The notes under the pieces: model-generated | Told to the model about the DNA's origin: nothing | What the model saw: the letters and a program-made list of their open reading frames with translations, nothing else | Database searches by the model: none | Source of the DNA: Parafilimonas sp. | GTDB taxonomy: Bacteria; Bacteroidota; Bacteroidia; Chitinophagales; Chitinophagaceae | Direction of reading: 5' to 3' | Length of the DNA: 5,250 bases | Assembly (NCBI GenBank): GCA_025927795.1 | Contig: JAICKT010000324.1 | Location: forward strand, 1 to 5,250 | Program-made: the position numbers and the translations under genes | Shown: positions 1 to 5,250 of the stretch, in pieces | How the letters are laid out: every line of letters begins with the position of its first letter | Numbering within the stretch: the first letter of the stretch is position 1

Positions 1-6
1 CAAAAA

Positions 7-699
7 TCAAAGCTCTTTTACAACATCCCTGTAATCTCTGCCCACCGGGATGCTGATCCCGTTTACTTCCACTTCTTCCGCAGTATAAGATTCGATCTTG
101 TTTACAGATACAATAAAGGATCGGTGAATACGCCTGAAAAGATTTGAGGGCAGCCGTTCTTCTATTTCATGGGTACCCATCTTTGAAAGATATTCCTTTT
201 TTGCAGTAACAATTTTTATATACTCCCGCTGGCTTTCGATATACAATATGTCTGAAAATAAAATCTTTACTTTCTTTTTTTGCACATTCACAAAAAGATG
301 ATCTTTCACCTCGGGGCTTGCTGCTGCCTGTTGCGTTAAGGTGTTTGCAGTTTTTAGTTTATTTACTGCCATTAAAAAACGTTCAAACTCTATTGGCTTT
401 AATAAATAATCGGTCACATTCAGTTCAAATCCTTCCACCGCGTATTGGTGATAAGCTGTAGTAATAATTACTGCCGGCGGATGTGTAAGCGTTTTTAAAA
501 AAGCCATGCCCCTGAGTTTGGGAAGATGTATATCGAGGAATATTAAATCGGTGCTGTTGTTGCGTAACCATTCTGTTGCAAGTATAGCATCTTTAAATGT
601 TGACTGCAATTCAAGAAACGGGACTTGTGCAATATAATCACTTAATACTTTTACCGCCAGCGGCTCATCTTCTACTATAATGCATCTTGTCTTAGGCAT
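7..699 (-). CDS. LytTR-family DNA-binding response regulator
   Basis: Cytoplasmic response regulator of the LytR/AlgR type, 230 aa from the chosen ATG. Residues 1-120 form a receiver domain: acidic pair E10/D11, phosphoacceptor D56 in LIFLDIHLP, switch threonine T80 in VIITTAYHQYA, and K101 in LLKP. A Q/A-rich linker (about 119-130) leads to a LytTR DNA-binding domain (about 134-230) with the typical FSDILYIES and RIHRSFIVSVNKIE segments. The longest frame starts at a TTG at 708, but the ATG at 699 puts the receiver fold at the usual distance from the N-terminus. This ATG overlaps the end of the upstream kinase gene by 8 nt (ATGCCTAA on the minus strand), so translation is probably coupled. 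Family knowledge: phosphorylation by the partner kinase changes DNA binding. The regulon is unknown. The family call is very secure; the start choice is fairly secure. Confidence 0.95.
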   Translation of the reverse strand: MPKTRCIIVEDEPLAVKVLSDYIAQVPFLELQSTFKDAILATEWLRNNSTDLIFLDIHLPKLRGMAFLKTLTHPPAVIITTAYHQYAVEGFELNVTDYLLKPIEFERFLMAVNKLKTANTLTQQAAASPEVKDHLFVNVQKKKVKILFSDILYIESQREYIKIVTAKKEYLSKMGTHEIEERLPSNLFRRIHRSFIVSVNKIESYTAEEVEVNGISIPVGRDYRDVVKEL

Positions 700-1747
700 G
701 GCTTGCAAGATTTAGTTTCAGCGTCGCGGTAAAAGCAGGTCCGCTTTGCTGTACAGATAAATTATAGTCTGTATAAAGCAGTTCAAGTTGTCTTCTCAAA
801 TTAGAAAGCCCGATATTTTCTTTTATGTTTTGGTCTTCATCATTTAAGCCAGTTGAATTTTTTACAACAAACAACAATTCCCTGTTCTTTATCGAAAGAT
901 GAATATCAACAAAAGGATGATTCCTCGTTTCAGATACGCCGTGCTTAAAAGCATTCTCTACCAACGGTATTAATAACAAAGGGGGCAAAGCTTGTTTCAT
1001 ATTTTCAACGTCATAATTAAAATTGATGCGCAATGATTCATCATACCGTAATTTTTCAAGGGCAATGTAATCGGTGATAATTTTTAGTTCCTGTTCAACC
1101 GCGATGAATTCACCGCTTGCTTCATACAAAGTGAAGCGCAGTATTTTCGATAGGCGCATGATGGATTCAGGAGCAAGATCACTTTTATCTCTTGCCAAAG
1201 CATAAATATTATTAAGTGTATTGAATAAGAAATGCGGGTTTGTTTGCGACCGCAGGTAATTCAGTTCTGCTTCGTGCTTTTGAATGCGCAGTTGTTGTTG
1301 TGCCTGTTGCAGTTTCACATAATTGTACACATGCCTTGCAATGGCAAAAAGAAAAATGGAACCTGCACTGTAAGCCATTTGATTTTGATATGCCTGATCT
1401 AACGAGGTATATACTTTTAGTGCAGTATAGATATGTAATTGTATTCCCAGCAATCGCCAGCCATAGGATCCGTATGAATAACCTAGCATATAAACAAAAG
1501 CAAGCAGCACCCCGGTAAGTATATTGTAAACGATGAATTTTCTTTTTCGTAAAACAAATGGAACACTGTATTCAAACAATATATAATTGAGCACCGTTAC
1601 ATAAATAACTCCCCAAATATTATTCACCACATCAGCAAAAAATTTGTCAGGATAACTGCTTATGGTAGAAAAAAGACCAAGAAAGAAATAACCAAGCGCT
1701 AACCACAGATAAAATTTTACCAGCTTCCTGTCAATTGATGTTTTCAT
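692..1747 (-). CDS. LytS-type sensor histidine kinase (His_kinase family), four membrane helices
   Basis: Inner-membrane sensor kinase, 351 aa from the chosen ATG. Four hydrophobic helices lie at about residues 13-30, 44-65, 71-92 and 125-145. No large periplasmic sensor domain is visible, so the signal is probably sensed in or at the membrane. A Q/K-rich, probably coiled-coil linker (about 143-165) leads to the phosphoacceptor box SQTNPHFLFNTLNN with H172. The ATPase N-box is PLVENAFKHG (261-270, N265). The glycine box is weak: NIGLSNLRRQ (311-320) has Asn where GIGL is usual, and VKNSTG (295-300) stands in for the D-box. The longest frame begins at TTG 1762; I prefer the ATG at 1747, which is preceded by an A-rich stretch (GAAACAAAAG), as is common in Bacteroidota. 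The gene is immediately upstream of the LytTR regulator and overlaps it by 8 nt, making that protein its likely partner. Activity despite the changed glycine box is likely but unproven. Confidence 0.94.
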   Translation of the reverse strand: MKTSIDRKLVKFYLWLALGYFFLGLFSTISSYPDKFFADVVNNIWGVIYVTVLNYILFEYSVPFVLRKRKFIVYNILTGVLLAFVYMLGYSYGSYGWRLLGIQLHIYTALKVYTSLDQAYQNQMAYSAGSIFLFAIARHVYNYVKLQQAQQQLRIQKHEAELNYLRSQTNPHFLFNTLNNIYALARDKSDLAPESIMRLSKILRFTLYEASGEFIAVEQELKIITDYIALEKLRYDESLRINFNYDVENMKQALPPLLLIPLVENAFKHGVSETRNHPFVDIHLSIKNRELLFVVKNSTGLNDEDQNIKENIGLSNLRRQLELLYTDYNLSVQQSGPAFTATLKLNLASHA

Positions 1748-1805
1748 CTTTTGTTTCTGCAATAAATATCGGCAATTCTTTCTCTTGAGATTTTCTTATC
1801 TATGG

Positions 1806-1846
1806 AATTGACTTTTCAGTAAACCAATGACCCGGGAAGGTCAATT
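1806..1846. repeat. Nested inverted repeats upstream of the kinase gene
   Basis: Two overlapping dyads are visible. AATTGAC at 1806-1812 is matched by GTCAATT at 1840-1846 (7-bp arms, 27 nt between). Inside it lies TGACC at 1828-1832 with GGTCA at 1839-1843 (5-bp arms, 6-nt gap). They lie about 60-100 nt upstream of the kinase ATG on the minus strand, where a regulator site or a 5' leader hairpin could be. Arms this short in AT-rich DNA can arise by chance, and no known operator is recognised. Confidence 0.3.
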
Positions 1847-1851
1847 AAAAT

Positions 1852-1958
1852 ATGCGTGAAATGATTCATCACCACTTTCCTGTTTCAATGCTTTTACACG
1901 CATGAAGAATTTTTCATCATTCTAATTCATAACGCATCATTCATGTCTTAAAACGCAT
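1852..1958. repeat. Cluster of four ACGCAT elements
   Basis: ACGCAT occurs on the plus strand at 1898-1903, 1932-1937 and 1953-1958, and inverted (ATGCGT) at 1852-1857. The last two direct copies extend to AACGCAT and begin exactly 21 bp apart, two helical turns. The inverted and first direct copies extend to 7-bp arms, ATGCGTG/CACGCAT. CATCATTC also recurs at 1915-1922 and 1935-1942. Such spacing is what a dimeric or tandem-binding regulator could use, but no known consensus is matched. Confidence 0.35.
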
Positions 1959-1963
1959 TTACT

Positions 1964-1991
1964 CACTATTCACCATTGACCATTCACCAGT
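1964..1991. repeat. Heptanucleotide tandem repeat, four units
   Basis: Four consecutive 7-bp units follow one another without gaps: CACTATT, CACCATT, GACCATT and CACCAGT. The middle two differ at one base, and the outer two each diverge slightly, giving a consensus close to [CG]ACCATT. It is a short intergenic minisatellite-like repeat resembling the short tandemly repeated heptamers known from cyanobacterial genomes. It ends 83 nt before the PAP2-family start codon. Copy number in such repeats often varies between strains; whether that applies here is unknown. Confidence 0.6.
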
Positions 1992-2020
1992 GTTGGTTTA
2001 CGTTGCCCTGTTGTTTGTTG

Positions 2021-2030
2021 ACGGTACCGT
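2021..2030. promoter_or_regulatory. Perfect 10-bp palindrome followed by a T-rich run, possible operator
   Basis: ACGGTACCGT is its own reverse complement and is followed by a T-rich stretch (2031-2042). It ends 44 nt before the PAP2-family start codon, within the expected promoter region. There is no loop between the arms, so it cannot act as an ordinary hairpin terminator; a protein-binding site is the more reasonable reading. A single 10-bp palindrome may also be chance. Confidence 0.3.
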
Positions 2031-2074
2031 TTTTTATTTTTTCATGTATGATATTCTTGTGAAAAATTACAATT

Positions 2075-3406
2075 ATGAAACGCTACATTTTTTCGCTTGC
2101 TGCCTGTTTAATCATGGCAGCTGCAATGGCTCAAACAACCTCAGTAGTTAAGCCTTGCAATTATGAAGCGGCCGGTTGGAAAACATGGCTATTAGACAGC
2201 ACACAGCCAATAACAATTGCTGCTGCGCCCAATACCACTCAATCACAAGCTGAATTGAAACTGGTTAAACAACGCATACATGATCTTGATGAAAAGAAAT
2301 TGGCAGCTATCAGGTACTGGGATGCAGGCGCCCCTTCTTATCGCTGGAATCAAATAGTAATTGACTTGCTTAATCAAAAATTTGATGTCCAGTTACGCAT
2401 GCCTGCTTCGTGGATGAACATTGCTATATATGATGCAACAATAATAGCATGGAGAGAAAAATTGAAATATAAAAGGCAACGCCCAAACATTGCAGACCCA
2501 TCATTAAAAACTGTTATCAATGCACCGCTAACTTACGCTTATCCATGTGAACATTCTGTAACAGCAGCAGCGGCGGCTTATGTGCTTGCTTATTTTTTTC
2601 CTGCTAAAGCAGATTCCATTATACAGATGGCACACGAAGCATCGCAATCACGTGTTGATGCAGGCGTGCAATATCCAGGTGATGCTGAAGCAGGCTGGGA
2701 TTTAGGTAAACAGGTAGCTATGCAAATAATTGAGAAAGCAAAGAACGATGGGTCCGCCAAAGTTTGGAATGGCAATATGAATACAGATCCAAAAAAATGG
2801 ACCGGCAAATACCCGATGGGAATAACACTTGCTGAATTCACACCGATGGTTATTCAATCGCATGATCAGTTCAGGTTACCACCGCCACCCGATTTTGCAA
2901 GTGATATGAAAGAAATGAAAGATTTCAAACAAACATTTCATTCGGCTGCACAGGCTTATTATTGGGCAACCACTGGTCCTGAATTATGGTATGATCTTGC
3001 CAGCAAAAAAATGTTTGAATACCGCATGATGGATGATGCACCCACAGCGGTTCGTGTGTACACCGTGTTGAATGTTGCCTATCATGATGCGGTGATCGCC
3101 ATCTTTGATTCTAAATATACTTATTGGGGAATAAGGCCAAACCAGTATGATACAGCATTTAAGTCCCTGATCGATACACCTCCTTTCCCCGGTTATCCTT
3201 CCGGTCATGCAGCAGGTGCGGCTACTTCATGTGCGGTAATGAGCTATTTCTTTCCCGGTGATGCAAAGCAATTTCAAAAGCTTGCACAGGATTGTGCAGA
3301 CTCCCGGTTCTATGCCGGTATTCATTTCAAAACAGATGATGAAGTCGGATTGAAAATGGGCGACGCCATTGGAAAATATGTTGTGGAAACATGGATGAAA
3401 AAATAA
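2075..3406 (+). CDS. Secreted PAP2-superfamily protein (vanadium haloperoxidase-like phosphatase), internally duplicated
   Basis: 443 aa with an N-terminal signal peptide (K2/R3, hydrophobic core 4-18, probable cleavage after A19 in AMA-Q). LAAC at 8-11 resembles a lipobox, but the hydrophobic core before it is very short. The product therefore probably acts in the periplasm or beyond. The C-terminal half carries the complete acid phosphatase/vanadium haloperoxidase signature: KX6RP (K347, R354, P355), PSGH (375-378) and SRX5HX3D (S410, R411, H417, D421). In this superfamily these residues bind phosphate or vanadate, and the histidine of the third motif is the catalytic nucleophile or vanadate ligand. 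The N-terminal half repeats the pattern in degenerate form: KX6RP (K129, R136, P137), PCEH (157-160), and SR with Q199 replacing the catalytic His and D203 retained. The YWDAGAPSYRWN segment near 81-91 also fits haloperoxidase-like proteins. Start is the ATG after an A-rich leader (GAAAAATTACAATT). Phosphatase and haloperoxidase activity cannot be told apart by these motifs. Confidence 0.9.
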   Translation: MKRYIFSLAACLIMAAAMAQTTSVVKPCNYEAAGWKTWLLDSTQPITIAAAPNTTQSQAELKLVKQRIHDLDEKKLAAIRYWDAGAPSYRWNQIVIDLLNQKFDVQLRMPASWMNIAIYDATIIAWREKLKYKRQRPNIADPSLKTVINAPLTYAYPCEHSVTAAAAAYVLAYFFPAKADSIIQMAHEASQSRVDAGVQYPGDAEAGWDLGKQVAMQIIEKAKNDGSAKVWNGNMNTDPKKWTGKYPMGITLAEFTPMVIQSHDQFRLPPPPDFASDMKEMKDFKQTFHSAAQAYYWATTGPELWYDLASKKMFEYRMMDDAPTAVRVYTVLNVAYHDAVIAIFDSKYTYWGIRPNQYDTAFKSLIDTPPFPGYPSGHAAGAATSCAVMSYFFPGDAKQFQKLAQDCADSRFYAGIHFKTDDEVGLKMGDAIGKYVVETWMKK

Positions 3407-3429
3407 TCCGCATAAAAAATTAAAATCAA

Positions 3430-4164
3430 ATGAAGTCAGTCAAAACAATTGCAAGAATCAGCGGAGTACTTTACCTCATCAACATAGTTTTAGGCTTCTT
3501 TGCGATAGGTTATGTTCCGGGGGTGATTGAAGTTGCAGGCAACCCTGCGGCTACTGCACACAACATTATCACATATGAACAATTCTACAGGCTTGGGTTG
3601 GCTGCTCACATCGTGATACTGCTTACAAATATTCCATTAGCGGTTATATTTTATGAAGTGTTTAATATAGTGAATAAAAAAGTTGCATTGCTTGTAGTAT
3701 TCTTTAGTTTAACTGGAACTGGAATTGAAGCTGTCAACTTACTCAACCAGTTTGCACCGCTGATTCTTTTAAAAGGAAATAATCCAAATGCATTCACTGC
3801 TGAACAATTGGAGTTGCTTGTGTATAAATTAAGCCAACTCGATGGTGCAGGTTTAAATCTCGCACTTGTGTTTTTTGGGTTTTATTGCATTTCAATTGGC
3901 TGGCTTATTTTCAAATCAACATTTCAGCCAAAACTTATTGGCATAATGATGATGATTGGCGGCTTATGTTATCTCATCAACAGCTTTACAAGTTTTATAG
4001 AACCGCAATTTGCCGGGCACTTATTTCCTTTCATACAAATTCCTTCGGGACTGGCTGAACTAAGTTTTTGTTTATGGCTTTTGATAGCCGGTGTAAACAA
4101 ATTGAAATGGGAGCAACGAAAAACAATTTCTACAGGTTATTGTATCCAATCAATGAACAGTTGA
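3430..4164 (+). CDS. DUF4386 family integral membrane protein
   Basis: 244 aa, almost entirely hydrophobic, with six predicted membrane helices at about residues 11-30, 56-78, 85-105, 142-162, 168-190 and 203-223. The opening segment ARISGVLYLINIVLGFFA, the YRLGLAAHIVILLTNIPLAV region, and the late GGLCYLINSF and IPSGLAELSFCLWLLIAGV stretches match the pattern I know for DUF4386 proteins, and the length is typical. No biochemical function is established for the family, and no catalytic residues stand out. The C-terminus is a short polar tail (224-244). The gene starts 23 nt after the PAP2-family stop, with an A-rich AAAATCAA before its ATG and no terminator between, so the two are probably co-transcribed. 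A functional link to the upstream enzyme is only suggested by position. Confidence 0.88.
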   Translation: MKSVKTIARISGVLYLINIVLGFFAIGYVPGVIEVAGNPAATAHNIITYEQFYRLGLAAHIVILLTNIPLAVIFYEVFNIVNKKVALLVVFFSLTGTGIEAVNLLNQFAPLILLKGNNPNAFTAEQLELLVYKLSQLDGAGLNLALVFFGFYCISIGWLIFKSTFQPKLIGIMMMIGGLCYLINSFTSFIEPQFAGHLFPFIQIPSGLAELSFCLWLLIAGVNKLKWEQRKTISTGYCIQSMNS

Positions 4165-4435
4165 CAGCTTAAGTATTCATGTTTGCCGATCACTCCATAT
4201 CACCTGTGCAAAGCAGCACATACATCAAAATAAAATACTGGTAAGCGATTTAGCAAACCGATGTATGAAATTATATTAACGGGCTTTATGTAGTTGCTTA
4301 AATGGAACATTATGGTTTGCCAAAGCATATAAGAAAATTCTACGCTTTTATTTCTGTCACATTTATTAAAGGTTTAATCACATTTTAGAAATGCAGTTGT
4401 TTGCAACAGGCTAATCTTGCTAAAAATAATGCAGG
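4165..4435. other. Intergenic region before the second kinase-like gene
   Basis: 271 nt with no convincing gene. No strong GC hairpin with a T-run is visible after the DUF4386 gene. A loose inverted repeat, GCAAACC (4253-4259) and GGTTTGC (4314-4320), has 7-bp arms 54 nt apart, and GTTTGCC recurs directly at 4181-4187 and 4315-4321. Closer to the next gene lies a TCACATTT direct repeat. TAATCTTG at 4412-4419 resembles a Bacteroidota -7 element with one mismatch, but the only nearby TTTG (4400-4403) is far too close. Confidence 0.6.
4357..4385. repeat. TCACATTT direct repeat at 21-bp spacing
   Basis: TCACATTT occurs at 4357-4364 and again at 4378-4385, beginning 21 bp apart with 13 nt between copies. 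The pair lies about 50-80 nt upstream of the ATG at 4436. Two 8-9 bp direct repeats with a 12-13 bp spacer are the usual geometry of LytTR-domain binding sites, although the bases do not match the published consensus well. A role as an operator is an inference from spacing and position. Confidence 0.35.
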
Positions 4436-5250
4436 ATGAAAGCTGAGAATAATGAACCTGGTGTAATTAAAATAAAATGGCGCCAGCATGAAATGATACT
4501 GGCAACTGCAATTACTGCCATCATTATTATAAGTGATGTATGGAATACATTTCATCTTTCAGATGAAAGTATATACAATCAGTATGCAAAAGTGTTTGCA
4601 GAAACGCATGTGTCATTCAACATATACAGGAATGTACTTTTTTCAAATATTGCAGTTGTGCTGGCACCATACCTTGCCTATTTGGTATTGAATGTATTTA
4701 CTATTCCCCGTTTACTGGCTCCCAAAAAATTTGTTGCAAAAACAATGAAGCATGAAGCCAGTTTTTTAAAAATAAATGTACTGGCTGTTGCAAAAAATGT
4801 GTTGAAAAAATATGCATGGCTATTTATACAACTCGTCATCATCATTTTTATTTTAGGTTGTGTATTTGATGTTGCTACCTATTACAGGCATGAGTGGCAG
4901 TTTCATTACCCGGGCTTTTCTATCTTTTTCAATCCCGGTAACCCGAACTCGCAATTAGGCTTGTCTGCCGGTTTTTTTGCTGCGATAACTATCATTGTTG
5001 TGTATGCATTATATGTGTTACTCAGAGAATTTATCATTCACCAAATCATTACATCAAGACAGCGCGCCTACAATACTTTAATCTGTAATAAAGTAACCGG
5101 GTTTGTACTGCAGTTTGTTTGCATACCTGTTTTTTTAGCTTCATTCAACATTATTCATGAAGCAAATTTTTTTCTTGGATACCTGTTAGTAATACCCGCA
5201 TTGTTTGCGATGTTCATCAGTAATGTTTACTGGTCGTTTCCATTAAAAGG
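4436..5250 (+). CDS. Probable N-terminal membrane part of a LytS-type sensor histidine kinase (partial, runs off the window)
   Basis: An open frame of 271 complete codons begins at ATG 4436 and continues past the window edge with no stop. An in-frame TAA at 4427-4429 makes this the first possible start. Hydrophobic helices are predicted at about residues 20-36, 67-88, 127-147, 177-197, 222-241 and 245-264. A charged opening (IKIKWRQHEMILAT, 11-24) precedes the first helix, and the visible part ends with SNVYWSFPLKG. That overall plan, and especially the YW-FPL element after the last helix, resembles Bacteroidota LytS-type kinases, in which the phosphoacceptor His box follows soon after. The catalytic part lies outside the window, so the kinase identity is an inference; it could be another multi-helix membrane protein. 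The gene is separated from the DUF4386 gene by 271 nt and probably has its own promoter. Confidence 0.6.
   Translation, partial: MKAENNEPGVIKIKWRQHEMILATAITAIIIISDVWNTFHLSDESIYNQYAKVFAETHVSFNIYRNVLFSNIAVVLAPYLAYLVLNVFTIPRLLAPKKFVAKTMKHEASFLKINVLAVAKNVLKKYAWLFIQLVIIIFILGCVFDVATYYRHEWQFHYPGFSIFFNPGNPNSQLGLSAGFFAAITIIVVYALYVLLREFIIHQIITSRQRAYNTLICNKVTGFVLQFVCIPVFLASFNIIHEANFFLGYLLVIPALFAMFISNVYWSFPLK

Larger units (their letters stand above)
1748..2074. other. Divergent intergenic region between the kinase operon and the PAP2-family gene
   Basis: This 327-nt stretch contains no convincing gene on either strand. It must hold the promoter(s) for the minus-strand kinase/regulator operon and for the plus-strand PAP2-family gene. 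It contains a TGACC/GGTCA dyad, four ACGCAT elements, a heptamer tandem repeat and the perfect palindrome ACGGTACCGT. I could not read a full Bacteroidota sigma promoter (TTTG, about 19-21 bp, then TAnnTTTG). The nearest -7-like element is TATTCTTG at 2052-2059, one mismatch from consensus, with no TTTG at the right distance. Confidence 0.7.

Noticed and set aside
1240..1518. Plus-strand open frame of 92 codons
   Set aside because: It lies entirely inside the kinase gene on the other strand, which has clear family motifs, and its translation shows no recognisable domain.
1999..2035. Possible LytTR half-sites TACGTTGCCC (1999-2008) and ACCGTTTTTT (2026-2035)
   Set aside because: Each matches only 8 of 10 consensus positions, and they start 27 bp apart instead of the usual 21-22, so chance is a sufficient explanation.
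2052..2059. TATTCTTG as the -7 element of the PAP2-family promoter
   Set aside because: It is one mismatch from TAnnTTTG; the nearest TTTG (2014-2017) is 34 bp upstream, far outside normal spacing, and the predicted leader would be only a few nucleotides.
2099..2107. Lipoprotein signal (LAAC) in the PAP2-family protein
   Set aside because: The hydrophobic stretch before the Cys is only about seven residues and hydrophobicity continues well past it to a good AMA-Q signal peptidase I site, so ordinary secretion is more likely.
2590..2841. Minus-strand open frame of 83 codons
   Set aside because: It is antisense to the well-supported PAP2-family gene, with no recognisable protein features.
2984..3208. 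Minus-strand open frame of 74 codons
   Set aside because: It is antisense to the conserved C-terminal PAP2 domain, so it is a shadow of the real coding frame.
4253..4320. GCAAACC/GGTTTGC inverted repeat as a terminator of the PAP2-DUF4386 unit
   Set aside because: The loop would be 54 nt and no T-run follows the second arm, so it does not look like an intrinsic terminator.

Overview
The window looks like chromosomal DNA from a Bacteroidota bacterium, probably a Chitinophagaceae/Sphingobacteriales-type organism. The inference rests on several traits: AT-rich DNA (about 40% G+C by eye), start codons preceded by A-rich stretches rather than Shine-Dalgarno sequences, a LytS-type kinase paired with a LytTR regulator, a DUF4386 membrane protein, and a second membrane protein resembling the sensor half of Bacteroidota LytS kinases. 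No search was run, so the taxonomy is an inference.

Left part, minus strand (7-1747): a two-gene operon encoding a sensor histidine kinase and its LytTR response regulator. The two genes overlap by 8 nt, and the kinase is upstream. In both genes the longest open frame begins at a TTG, but an in-frame ATG a few codons later is the more likely start.

Middle (1748-2074): a 327-nt divergent intergenic region. It holds a small heptamer tandem repeat, several copies of ACGCAT and a few short palindromes. No confident promoter could be read.

Right part, plus strand (2075-4164): a secreted protein of the PAP2/vanadium-haloperoxidase superfamily, followed 23 nt later by a six-helix DUF4386 membrane protein; the two probably share a transcript. 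The PAP2 protein carries two copies of the three-part active-site signature. The C-terminal copy is intact and the N-terminal copy is degenerate.

After a 271-nt gap containing an 8-bp direct repeat at 21-bp spacing, an open frame (4436-5250) runs off the window. It encodes six predicted membrane helices and is probably the sensor part of another LytS-type histidine kinase.

Working model (inference): a two-component system whose signal is unknown lies next to an envelope-directed PAP2-type enzyme and a membrane protein. Nothing in the sequence proves that the kinase/regulator pair controls these neighbours. I see no mobile element, CRISPR array, tRNA or rRNA, and no clearly new system. The strongest observation is the sequence-visible internal duplication in the PAP2-family protein.
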